Assembly: GCA_018398765.1 (NCBI GenBank)
Contig: JAHBMJ010003429.1
Span: 41,032-79,414 of the forward strand
DNA from: Chromera velia
Lineage: Eukaryota; Sar; Chromeraceae
DNA length: 38,383 bases
Direction of reading: 5' to 3'
Shown here: in pieces, positions 10,961-20,877 of the stretch
Position numbering within the stretch: position 1 is the first letter of the stretch
Layout of the letters: every line of letters begins with the position of its first letter
Position numbers and translations under genes: made by a program
The notes under the pieces: generated by a model
Databases searched by the model: none
Told to the model about the DNA's origin: nothing
The model's input: only the letters and a program-made list of their open reading frames with translations

Positions 10961-12686
10961 ATGTCCACCGAGCGTAAGAAGCGCAGGGTCACCGACTTTG
11001 CCTACGAAGATGAGTGGAAGCCTCCCGCCCAGGTGCTGAGTGATTGGATGACCCGCGTGTACAGACACAGACTGACGACCACCAGTGGGGGCAACCTCTC
11101 GATGCTGGACGACGACGGCATCTTCTACGTGACACCCAAGGGGGGAGACAAGGCCTTTGTCGACCCTCAGGATGTTGCATACCGTCCCCTGAATTCAAAC
11201 GTCCCCTTCAAAGGAAGGTGCCCCCCTTCTACAGAGTTCCCCGTGCACGAGGCCGTCTACGCAGCCAGAAAGGACGTCAACGCGATCCTCCACGCGCACT
11301 CCCAGTCTCTTGTCGCCTTCAGTATTGCAGAAGATACACAGGACAGAACTCCCAACACCCTTCTCCTTGCCGAGTCCGCCTGGTCCGTTGGGACCGTCGG
11401 TCTTGTTCCGTATTTTCTCCCAGGGTCGCAGAAACTCGCAGACGCAGTCGCCGAGTCCTTCCGTCAAGGTGCGGACTGTGTAATTCTCCAAAACCACGGG
11501 GTGTTCTGCACCGGGGTGTCCTTGGACGAGGCATACATGAGGTTCACATCCCTCGAAAGTCTGGCTGCCGCGACCATTCAGGCGAGTGCGATGGTGCCTC
11601 CCTACTCCCTCTGTCCTCTGAGAAAGGAGGACCTGGTGAAGGCAGACAGACCCAGAGAGGCAACGAGCCCAGTCGAATTCCAACGAAACGTCTCGATGGA
11701 GGAGAAACAGACGAGGACAGACCTCCTCAAGTCAGCCAGCAGCTCTCGTTCCCTCTGTTCCGTCCTTGATTCTCTCTCTTCCGTATGTCTCTTTCTTGTT
11801 TTTTGTACTTCCTGACGTTCTGCGTGATTCTTTTCCTCAATGTACCCTTTCACCAAGTGGTCCTACACAGCAGAATTCTGCATATTCTTCCTCGTTCCGC
11901 AGGTTCATCAAGAGAGCCTACCAACAAGGTCTGATTTCGTCTACGTCCGGGTCCTTCAGCGCGCGTGTTCCCTTCAGCAACCAGACGCTGGGCGAGGGTG
12001 GGGGAAGTGGGTTCACGAACCCGTGTGCGTTCGTGATCACCCCGACAGGGATGGACAGACACAGACTCGAGCTGTCTGATCTCGTCTTTGTCGAGTCGTG
12101 TGATTTCGGGGAAGGAGAAACGGAGATGAGCGCCTCAGTTGGGGGGGATGGGGGATTTGTGAAGTCGGCAGGGATGCATAGCCCCTCCCGGGCTGTGGGT
12201 ACCCATGCGGCTATCTACAGACAGAACCCGAACGTGAGTGCAGTCATGCTCGCACAGCCCCCCGCTGCGGTTGCTTTCTGTATCACGGACGCGCCGTTCG
12301 TTTCTGCGGGCATTCCCGAGTCCTTCATTGTCCTCGGCCCTGTCCCCGTGTTGCAATTTGAGGACGCCATGAGGGGGGGACTCGTGGCGGAGACAGTGAA
12401 GTCTGCCCCCGTTGTGTTGATGCGCAATTCGGGGGTGTTGGCTGTGGGGGAGTCCCTGTTGAAGGCGTTTGACAGACTCGAGGTGTGTGACGCTATGGCG
12501 AGGGTGCAGATATTGGCAAGGAGAAGGGGGGCAATTCGGTATTTGACTGATGAAGAGAGGGAGGAAATTGAAGAAAAATTTCTCGGAGGCAAAAAGGAAA
12601 AGGCGAAAGAAACGGGAGAGTCAAAGAACGGCAGTGCATCTGGGCACCTCAAGGAAAAGATGGAAGGCCCAGGGTGCTGCTGCTGA
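10961..12686 (+). CDS. tandem class II aldolase/adducin-family protein
   Basis: Two class II aldolase/adducin domains in one protein of about 545 aa. The family covers metal-dependent sugar-phosphate aldolases, epimerases and dehydratases, and the non-enzymatic adducin head. Domain 1 (about residues 22-215) keeps the full active-site set: SGGN near 42, acidic E92 in the PPSTEF motif, zinc ligands H111 and H113 in HAHS, and H179 in QNHG. Domain 2 (about 285-500) keeps the fold pattern but has AQP in place of H.H and RNSG in place of NHG, so it should not bind zinc or catalyse. Exon 1 is 10961-11782. A GTATGT...ACACAG intron (11783-11870) joins in phase 0 to exon 2 (11871-12686). A second frame-keeping choice is 11731-11902. 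The tail is Lys/Glu-rich and ends in three cysteines. The substrate cannot be predicted. Start: first ATG of the open frame, followed by a basic RKKRR stretch. Confidence 0.88.
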
Positions 12687-12802
12687 GACCATCCCGACAG
12701 ATTATTTGGAAGAAAAAAGAGAAACAATTTTGCGTGAGCTGTTCACACATCCTCCTCGATTCCCCCTCTTCTTCTTTCATGCATACACCATTGTTCCTCT
12801 TA

Positions 12803-12806
<4 letters not shown>

Positions 12807-12832
<26 letters not shown>
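12807..12832. repeat. CA dinucleotide microsatellite
   Basis: About 13 uninterrupted CA units downstream of the aldolase stop codon. Confidence 0.95.
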
Positions 12833-12834
<2 letters not shown>

Positions 12835-14466
12835 CTTTCCCTCCCGCCAGACACACGCCTCTGGACTGGAAGAGTGGAGCTCTCCCTGGGCCAGTTCCCC
12901 CTTCCTTCCCTCACAGCACGAGGCCTCCCTCATGCACTCACGAGCCCTTGACACTGTCCACTCAATCCACCCGTCTTGTCCCCCCCCTAACAGTCGTTTC
13001 AACGTTCTCCCCCCCCGTCCGCCGGTCCGATGTGAGAGAAAGGTAGGCATGCAGCTAGCGGGGAAATGAAAGGAATGATGGGCATGCAGATCGGGGTTTG
13101 CGTCTGGTGATTTGATTTGATTCGATTCCGGATGCTTGAAAGAGGGTGCGAAGAGAGAGCGGACGCACTAACCGACGGAGATGACAGATGACATCACTCC
13201 CGCATGTTTGTGTGTGCATATTGCTGAGTCAAGAAAAGCAGCGTTGGAGACGTTCAAGATGACAGACTTTGCTTTCGATGACACATCAGTCTACTCACCC
13301 ATTTCTTATTTCAGGAACGATGGATGCCCCTCGCATGTACATGGGGCAACACGTGTCCCTTCCCCCACTTTCTTTCTTTGTTTTCCTCGAAAGCGTGTGT
13401 TCCTGGCAGCTTGGTGCCGCCACTTCCGTCGACAGACAGATCGATGGATTCACAGGCAGGCAGAAGGAATGACAGGAAGGGAGATCCACTGAGCAGGTGA
13501 TTAGCAGATCGATATGCCCATTGAATGATTTCCTCCCATATGAAAATACAATGACATTTTCGCGAAAGGAGGGCTCATGCACGGGCAAATTTCCTGACAG
13601 ACAGAGTCCGATGCGATGGAGACTGTAATTTCACCCTCATTGCTTCATGACGTCCTGTGACTCTTGACTGATCGACTCAGTCTTTTCACAGCCTTGCTGG
13701 GATGACATGCTTTTTTGGATTAAAAATGGCCGGGCCTTCTCACCATTTGGTTTTGGGGCTTCTTTTGGTTCGCAGTTTTTTTCTTGCTTACTTCTATCAA
13801 CCAATCAAATTGAATCAATCCATCAATCTATTTATGCTTCCATCTCAGCTTCCTTTAATCAATTCATTTTGTTTCATCCCCTGATAGGTCAAACGTCTTC
13901 GGACGCATAAATTAAATTTATAAAAAAAATGTTTAAAGATAAAAAAACGTTTCAAACGGTATAAAAACATTTGTGGATATAGACAAATATTGGTATAAAA
14001 AATCTAGAATTTGTAGTTAAAACTGTAGTAAGTCGTAGGTTTGATTGATTGATTGATTGATTAATGCCAAACCCTAGGTGGAGTAGGTATGTTTGGATAA
14101 GAAATTATATAGCTGTTACTACTAGCCTGTTAGTCTAGGCCACCACTTACAAAGAAATAAAAGAATAACTGCCAAAATCTTAGTGTTTTTGTAAGTGTTC
14201 AGCCCATAAGACGTTCGCACATGATGCTAAGGCGGGTTTGCATGGCAGATTGATAATTTTTCATAATAAAAATAGGGGGGGGGGCGTCAGGGATGATTGT
14301 TTTGCTGATATTAGCTGATATTTAGGGTCCAGAAGGCTTGAAAAGCAATAAAATTGATCATGCACCCCGGTTATATGGCAGATTTGCATGCAATTAGCAT
14401 CACGCGCGAACGTCTTACAGGTTGAACACTCGTGTTTTTTTTTTTTTTTGGAAAGCTTTCTTATAA

Positions 14467-14625
14467 GAATGGCCCGCGCGCGCAGGGGGCACGATCGGGT
14501 CCCCGCCGCGAGCGCACCGAGCTGCATATGCGTCGTACGTCCCCAGTTAACCGGACGGTTTTTCGTCCGCGGGCCGCGCGGCGGGCCAGCCGGCCGGCAA
14601 CTCATGCATGCATGCATGCATGCAG
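14467..14625. promoter_or_regulatory. GC-rich island ending in a TGCA tract, upstream of the CCCH gene
   Basis: A sharp GC-rich block (GCGCGCGCAGG, CCGCGGGCCGCGCGGCGG, GCCGGCCGGC) in AT-rich DNA, followed by five to six TGCA units at about 14602-14623. On the minus strand it contains GGGGACGTACG, also present in the island at 10610. It lies some 350-500 bp before the coding start at 14982, so a promoter role is plausible but unproven. Confidence 0.35.
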
Positions 14626-14693
14626 TCAAAAACATATGCCCCGGTTTGTCTGACCTTATATTGATAGATCACTGCATCTGATGGTGAGACAAA

Positions 14694-14978
14694 GTGAATT
14701 TATGTGTGGTGTTCTGGAAGCAAAGGTTGCAATTGTCTGTCTGTAGTACAAACGAGGCGGGAGTTTCGAATACAATGTCCCTTGCCCCTTCGTCTCATGC
14801 GGGACGTGCAACAGTTGAAACAACTCCCTTTGGAACAGCGTCTGTTGCAGAGCAGTGCACGGTGTTGCGTTCAGGCATGGCAGAGAGTGCCCTCCCGATT
14901 GGATTAAAATGCCCCCCTGCCTTGGCAGCCATATTCAGGGACCTGGAAATGGAAGGGGACCTGAGGGAAAAATGGTGA
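14694..14978 (+). other. open frame upstream of, and in frame with, the CCCH gene
   Basis: The translation is protein-like towards its end (LPIGLKCPPALAAIFRDLEM). It stops at TGA 14976-14978 just two codons before the ATG at 14982, in the same frame. It may be a former 5' exon cut off by a nonsense change, or an upstream ORF in the leader. An acceptor-like CTGTCTGTAG precedes 14750. Confidence 0.4.
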
Positions 14979-14981
14979 AAA

Positions 14982-17796
14982 ATGTTTGTCGAGAAGTGGT
15001 GTTACACGACGGACAAGGCTCTCTCAGAGGCAACTCTCTCGGACCTTGAATCGCTTGACATCCCACCCGTACTTCGGAAAAAGATTCAAGCATGGCAGCA
15101 AAGTTGGCAGCCCCCTACCGCTACTTCAAGCTCCATGGTTCCCAGTACAACGAAACAGACAACAACCGGAAAGCAACCCTTAGTGAGTGTCTGACCTTTC
15201 TTCTTGCATGCACAGCGATGCCCTGACTGCTTACTTTTTGAGCGTGAAGTCTCTTGCTCTTACTTTGCTGCCTCTCTGCAGGACTTCACCCAGCCGTGTA
15301 AGTTCTTGATGAGACAGGGACGATGCGCCAGGGGGAAGCGGTGCCGCTTTGTCCATAACTCAGCTCCGAGTCGGACAGGCGATGCGAGCTGCTCGCAACC
15401 GTCGCCCTGTGGTTTTCCCCCTTCACGGATCGGAAGGGGCAGGGGTTTCTCTGGTCACTCGAGAAACGACACATTGGAGGAACTGCGAGGCAAATCAGGG
15501 GACTTCGGCATCAGTCCAGAAAGAGGGCCGTGTGTCTATCCGAGACCGCGGGTGCTGCGGCTTGGGGGTGCTTCCACTGGATGGGATCTCAGGCTTGGCC
15601 ACTCCCGTGCCCATTCCCACAGTGACACCTCAGCCTTTGCTAGACCTTCAATCTCTCGAGAGATAGACTGCATGAGCGGGGCTACCACGCCGAGAGACGC
15701 TGAGCCTCGTCAGTCAAAGCGTCTTCGTTCCCGCGAACTGGAGTCCCTGCCTTCAAGGAGGATAGAGGAAGGGATGGAGTCTGATGCGAGAACAGACGAG
15801 CCACGAGGGCCCAAACGGGTGAAAGATGCTCTGACCGCTCTGTCGGTCTGCGTCTCTCTGTGATTGTCTGCCTCCGTCTGTTTCTCCGTCTCTTCTTTTC
15901 TATCCGTGTCTGCGTAAACGGACTCTCCATGTGTCACTGTTTGTGTCTGTGTTTGTGTATGAGTCGGTCTGTCTCTGTGTTTGTGTGCCCCTGTCTGTGT
16001 GTCGGTGCCTCTGTGTGTCTGTCTCTCTGTGCCTCACTGTCTGTGTCTGGGTATGCGTATGGGTCTGTCTGTCGGTGTGTTGCTGCGTTTGTCTACCTGT
16101 CTGCTTCACGTTCCATCTACCTGCATGTGGGTCCCAGCTTTCTCCAGATAGATCTAAATGCCTCACTTGTCTCATCTGTTGGGTGACTTTCCTGTTGTGC
16201 TTCTAATGTCTTGGCGAGCGAGAGGGAGCACAGGTAGAGAAAGATAAAGGGAAGAGAGACGCACGGAAAAATATGCAAGCACGCACACAGCAGAGATGGA
16301 AATGAAGGAGAAAGCAAGAAAGAATGCGGGAAAAACATCGCACGCAAGAGAAGAAGTGAAAAGAAGAATGGGTTGGGTGAGGGGAAAAACTAGCTTAAGC
16401 GACACTTATGCGCAGTTCATGCGAGGCAAAAGGAAACATTTGAAAAAAAAAAATCCGAAAACCTTGTGGAGAACGCTCAAGACATTCTTGGGTTTGCAGT
16501 TTGGAGACACGCCTCTTCACTGTGCGGCAGGAAGCCGGAATCCTTTTCTGTGGAGTCTAGATCCCCTTTCTGGAGCTGTGCTTTCGATTCTGCACATGGT
16601 AGATAAGGGCGCAAGGGTAAACGCTGTGAACAAGGTAAGGTGTGTGGTTTCGGATGTCCTGGTACGTCCTGATTGGTGAAACGATCGATGGCTTCCTGAC
16701 ACTGCAGACTCGTCTCTTCAACTCATTTCTTCTTGTAGCCGAGAATCCCCAGGCAGAATGCTATGCACGTGAGATGTGTGTGCGCATCAGTCGTGTGTGA
16801 CTCCTGCCTGCGTTGCAGTACGGATGGACGGCACTTCATGTCGCAGTATGGGCTGCGAGACAGGAGCCCGCGAAGTACCGAAAGCTCCTGAAGAGCCTTC
16901 TGGATTCGGGTGCGAACGTAAACGCCGCTACAACAGCCCCCGTCCACCGCCATTGCCCGGCCGCGGCATTCCTTTTTGTACGTCTGTCTTGGATTGATCA
17001 AATGGATCTTCAAAAAAACAGACAAAGGGATTGTGACTTGTTTGGATGCCCCCTCGCGTGCATGCCTCATTCTTCTCTCTGTGTTTCTGCAATTAGGAGA
17101 CTTCATGCCCTCACACCGCACTGGAGCAAGCAACGTTCTCACTGGTTTTTGCTTGCAGGCCGAGATCCGAGTGCCAGCGGGTTCAACTCCGCTTCACCTT
17201 GCAGTGCAATCAGCCCGGTCTGGTCTGGTCTCCTTTGAGATTCTTGTCAAACAACTCCTGCATGGAGGCCGATGCACTCGTCGATGCTCTCAATGCGGTG
17301 AGGCAGATTTTTTGTTGTGTTCGGTTGCGTTTCATGTGAAATTGTGTCCGGGGGCACTCTCAATGCTGGAGAGTGGTATAGGCATTGTCGGACCAGAAAT
17401 AGGTGCAAGCAATTTAAGCAGAGACATTGCACTCGCTACTCTTGGTCCGTCCGACTTGAAGTACTTTTATCGTTTGCCTTCTGACTGACCTGTAAGATGT
17501 CCATATGGCGACCTCTCCACTCTTGATTCCAACGAAAACGACCAGCAAGGAAGTCCTCTGGTCTATTCCGTCTCTCAGGCTGGCACATGAATTCTGAGCG
17601 ATTCTCTTTAGGAATAGTTTTTGATGACCCTACTGCTGCAGGCTGCAGCAGCTTTCATGTTTTTTCACCGTTTGCGTATCCTCGACTGATGCAGGATGGG
17701 AAGACCCCGCTTCAGGTCGCACAGGAGACGAGCTCACCGAGGATCCTGCAAAGGATCGAGTCGCTTCTATGCAGCACTGGCACCGTCAGCACTTAG
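14982..17796 (+). CDS. CCCH zinc-finger and ankyrin-repeat protein, multi-exon, apparent frameshift
   Basis: Six exons chained by phase. 14982-15182 encodes a helical start (SDLESLDIPPVLRKKI). A GTGAGT...CTGCAG intron leads in phase 0 to 15282-about 15818, which carries a CCCH zinc finger C-x8-C-x5-C-x3-H (CKFLMRQGRC then ARGKRCRFVH), a fold that usually binds RNA, followed by a Ser/Arg-rich stretch. Ankyrin exons follow: 16500-16634 (FGDTPLHCAAG...GARVNAVNK), 16819-about 16941 (YGWTALHVAVW), 17159-17297 (AGSTPLHLAVQSARSG) and 17695-17796 (DGKTPLQVAQET, stop TAG). The first and second ankyrin exons join exactly within a repeat (NAVNK/YGWTALH). In 17159-17297 the frame must shift by one base near 17264-17270 for the repeat to continue as ADALVDALNA and enter the last exon in frame. 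The link between CCCH and ankyrin exons is inferred from order and phase; they could be two genes. Confidence 0.6.
15925..16105. repeat. degenerate TGTGTCTG-rich tract in an intron
   Basis: Imperfect GTGTCTGTG and GTCTGTCTGT repeats between the CCCH exon and the first ankyrin exon. Long Cys/Val/Ser frames through it are repeat artefacts. Confidence 0.85.
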
Positions 17797-17984
17797 TGCA
17801 GATCACTGAGTCGTGACACTGACTTCAATGAACACACTGGCACTGCTGGCAGTACTAGAAGCAGTATATAGAGTGTTAATTTTACTGTAGAGAGAATGCA
17901 TCATACTGGCTCTAGGACTGCAGTACTATCTATGTACTATGTTGAAACTGTTTCATATACATTATTATTACAAACAAAGTTGCG

Positions 17985-18125
17985 AGAGTGAAGCCCCCTC
18001 CCGTTGTATGATGCAGGTCTGGCAAAGGGGCAATAAAGCATTGTCCTAGACTCATGCACTGCATGATGGCCTATAGACCGATTAATAATGATAATGATGA
18101 TGATAATGATGATGATGATTGAGGG
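17985..18125 (+). mobile_element. LINE-like 3' end copy 1
   Basis: Shares an almost identical block (GAAGCCCCCTCCCGTTGTATG onward, through GGCAATAAAGCATTGTCC and GCATGATGGCCTATAGAC) with 20079-20196 and in part with 19225-19305. Each copy ends in an (ATG/ATA)-type trinucleotide tail. Short 3' copies with a simple-repeat tail are typical of 5'-truncated non-LTR retrotransposons. It lies 190 bp past the stop codon of the ankyrin gene. Confidence 0.65.
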
Positions 18126-18580
18126 TTAAATCCTAGATTTAGCGACGCCAAATCCCAAGCCACTAGCAAAGCTTTGAGGACAACCCAGAGTACAGATTCA
18201 TGGGGGGGGGGATGAGGAAGCCTGCATGCCAATCGGATCGATTCGCCTCAACTTGCCTTATCGACAGAATGGACCTTCTTGAGACAGTCGGCTATAGCTT
18301 TGGAACCGCTTCTAGGCAGAATTGTGCACAACAGCAACACCATATCCTTCATTTTTTTCTCATTATCAGAAGTGCCCCTCCCGGTTGCACCTGCAACGTG
18401 TTATACGATCTGTATTCTTATGTCAATGGGTGTTTTCTGCTTCGCAATTTCGTACAGTTCTTTCAGCCTGTTCCGTTCCCTTTCTGTGTCCTTATGATGT
18501 ACCGACCGACGCTAAGCAAGCAGTCGGCGGGGCAAAAAGAATCGAACAATAGCAAGGCACGGAGAATGAATGAATACACG

Positions 18581-18856
18581 GGGGCCAAGCCGCCAACTAG
18601 GCGCCGGCTAGAGAAAAAAAAAAAAAAAGATCCCCCCAAACCCTTTACTTTTTTTCTTTTTTTTTTTCTGTATCTGTCAAACAACTGTTGTTCAAGTGTT
18701 GTACAAGTGTTGTTTGTGTGTTGCACAACTGTTGCTAAGTGTTGTTCAGGGTTGAAAAGTAAAAAAAAAAGAAAAAAAAAAAAAGATCTCCTCAAATCGC
18801 TTATTTTTTTCTTTTTTTTTTTCTCTAGCCGGTGCCTAGGCCGCCAAGGCATGCCC
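18581..18856. mobile_element. 276-bp TIR element (MITE-like) with flanking 14-bp direct repeats
   Basis: The ends read CTAGGCGCCGGCTAGAG followed by an A run on the left, and the complement of CTAGGCACCGGCTAGAG plus A run on the right. The flanks repeat TGAATGAATACACG (18567-18580) and TGAATGAATATACG (18857-18870), one mismatch apart, as expected for a target duplication or for insertion into a repeat. The interior has diverged TTGTTCAAGTG-type repeats. No coding capacity. Confidence 0.6.
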
Positions 18857-19224
18857 TGAATGAATATACGCCATCCGAGTGCATCAAAGTGTACATGTGC
18901 ATGTATAAAGTCAACAGAGGCCACATCAAGATCTGTATTTGAATTCATATGAATTAATTCGATGTGCATGCACGCCTGAAGTACGCATGTCTCTAGGCGC
19001 CGCACATAGAAAAAAAAAAGAAAAAAAAAAAAGTTGGGAAGGCCTATAATTTTTTTTTTTCTTTTTTTTATTTTTTTATTTCAAGTGTCTCCAAAAGGAA
19101 AAGAATCACTTTTAACTCTGAAACTTACTTTTCCACACAAAATATAAACCTAACTTTTGACCTAAAAAAAAAAAAGAAAACAAAAAAGTTGAGAACGCCT
19201 GATAATGATGATAATGATGATAAT

Positions 19225-19305
19225 GATGATAAAGCGGCAATACAGCATTGTTCTAGACTTATGCATTGCATGATGGCCTATAAACCAATCAATAATAATG
19301 ATGAT
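19225..19305 (+). mobile_element. LINE-like 3' end copy 2 (shorter, diverged)
   Basis: Matches the 3' block of copy 1 from GGCAATACAGCATTGTTC through GCATGATGGCCTATAAACC and ends in ATAATGATGATAA. It is preceded by its own TGATAATGATGATAATGATG run, as if one element had inserted into the tail of another. Confidence 0.55.
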
Positions 19306-19347
19306 AAATGGGGGTAGTTTTGCAGTTTAGCAGATACGTTAGACCGA

Positions 19348-19806
19348 GTGTGTTCCAAACATTTTATCCTACTGCCTAACGTTCGTCTCTCTTCTTCCTT
19401 TTCCTCTACTTTTCCCTTATCCCCTTCGTCTCCCTGTTTCGTTTCCCTCCCTTGCGCTGCGATCTGGTCCTCAGGCCATTTTTCAGCCTTGCTGTATATG
19501 TTGCTCGATGGTCGTCCCCATGCACCTTATAGAGGGCTGGAAGACGTGGTTTGCCCTGCATGCAGGGGCAAAGCAGACGATCTGCTGCACCGACTGACTG
19601 AATGCATAGAAACGAGAGCAGATCAACAGGCTTTGAATGCCCTTGTAATCGAAATTGAAGCCAAATTAGACAGAGCCCAAGAAAAAGAGAGAAAGTGGTT
19701 GCTATCAAAAGACTTTACCCCTCTAAAACATGCAACGCAAAGCGAATTGGTGGCACGAATAAAGGTCACCCTAGCACTCAGACACTCACCCATACCGGCC
19801 CTGTGA
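19348..19806 (+). pseudogene. C-terminal fragment of a LINE-type reverse transcriptase ORF
   Basis: The last part of this open frame has the C-x2-C-x8-H-x4-C motif (CPACRGKADDLLHRLTEC) found after the reverse transcriptase domain in many non-LTR retrotransposons, followed by a helical basic segment and a stop TGA at 19804-19806. The upstream reverse transcriptase domain is absent, so this is a 5'-truncated copy. About 270 bp of 3' UTR follows before the tail at 20079-20196, which gives the three tail copies an element to belong to. The translation before about 19460 is low-complexity and may not be coding. Confidence 0.55.
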
Positions 19807-20078
19807 CTCTTGCGAAACATCTGTCTGCGTTTTCTATCGTAAGGCCTACAATTCGATACATGTGATGGTTACTTACCCCTCTTCCTGTCTCACCTTTTGA
19901 ATGTTCCTTTTCTATCTCTCAAGTAGATCTCCTGTCCCCCCTCTCCACTGGTCTTCTTGTCTGCCTCTACTATCTGAGAGTCTCAATTGCAGTCGTCGCA
20001 CTCCTCCCATAAAAGGGAAACGACATCAGCGATTGAAAAAGCATCTTCTAGATGCAGGGTGTTTAGAGTTATAAGCAT

Positions 20079-20196
20079 GAAGCCCCCTCCCGTTGTATGA
20101 TGCAGGTCTGGCAAAGGGGCAATAAAGCATTGTCCTAGACTCATGCATTGCATGATGGCCTATAGACTGATGAATAATAATGATGATGATGATGAT
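20079..20196 (+). mobile_element. LINE-like 3' end copy 3, downstream of the RT fragment
   Basis: Nearly identical to copy 1 (17985-18125) and ends in ATAATAATGATGATGATGATG. Its position after the RT C-terminal fragment suggests the 3' UTR and tail of that element. Confidence 0.65.
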
Positions 20197-20255
20197 GCCT
20201 AATTTTTTTTTTCTTTTTTTTTTTTTATGTGTGGCGCCTAGGCATGTCTGAACAT

Positions 20256-20877
20256 GAATAACGTTATGAAAGGAAGGAGGAAGAAGGTGCTTATGAAGTG
20301 ACAGTTTTCTCTATATGTAGGAAACAACCAGACTGGCAGATAGCAGTTATACGTATCTTAGCCGGGCATAGCAGTAAACGTGAATGTTAACGAGTAAATC
20401 AGTTTGCATTATGATGGAGCATGTCATGACTGTCTAACCATCTATCTATAGTATATCTGTATATTGACCTATATAGAATTCCTTGTTTTTCACCATAAAG
20501 ATAAGTTAGATAATCATTATTTTTAAATAGATCAATATTTGAATCATTTGCTTAACGACCTAGCCTTCTAGTTAGTTCTTTACCAACAAATTTTTGTTTT
20601 ATAGATGTATTATAATATAAAATGATCGATTATATATCTTTTTCAGAAGTTTTTCTGCTTTTTAAGTTTGAACTAGCTGTAACCTTTTAAAGTTGCTAAA
20701 AAAATTAAAGTTTTCTTTCATTGACACTTTCAATTTTATTTTTATACGCGAGATGTCGCTAGTTTGCATGGTATTTAGGATTGGGATTTATGTTCGGATT
20801 TGGAGGATTAATTAACCTCCCGCCCCAATATTAATTTTCTCACCCCCCCCGACACTCCAAGCTGCTCTTAAAAATAT
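20256..20877. other. AT-rich mobile-element flank, no gene seen
   Basis: Mostly AT-rich sequence without a protein-like frame. Near 20774-20835 it holds a GGAGGATT...CCTCCCGCCCCAAT block that recurs at 30656-30706. Confidence 0.5.

Larger units (their letters stand above)
12687..14693. other. intergenic region, simple repeats and AT-rich DNA
   Basis: Starts as the 3' flank of the aldolase gene, with a CA repeat at about 12807-12832 and C-rich patches. From 13890 to 14450 it is strongly AT-rich, with a TTGA tetranucleotide run at about 14041-14062 and a G run at 14275-14284. No frame here looks like protein. A GC-rich island follows at 14467-14600. Confidence 0.55.
18986..20250. mobile_element. 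larger inverted-repeat-bounded segment sharing the AGGCGCC terminus
   Basis: The left end has CATGTCTCTAGGCGCCGCAC followed by ATAGA and A runs. The right end is the complement of CATGCCTAGGCGCCACAC followed by ATAA and A runs. Between them lie further A/T runs and the LINE fragment at 19348-20196. It may be one composite element or two small elements facing each other. Confidence 0.4.

Noticed and set aside
13181-13492. ORF with KMTDFAFDDTS, resembling the VTDFAYEDEW start of the aldolase
   Set aside because: The likeness is limited to about 10 residues and the rest is not aldolase-like; probably chance.
9966-14978. UGA reassigned as a sense codon, because two genes have in-frame TGA
   Set aside because: The aldolase and XRCC3 genes end at TGA exactly where homology or the domain ends, and tryptophan is written TGG throughout. 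Local damage or splicing explains the two cases better.
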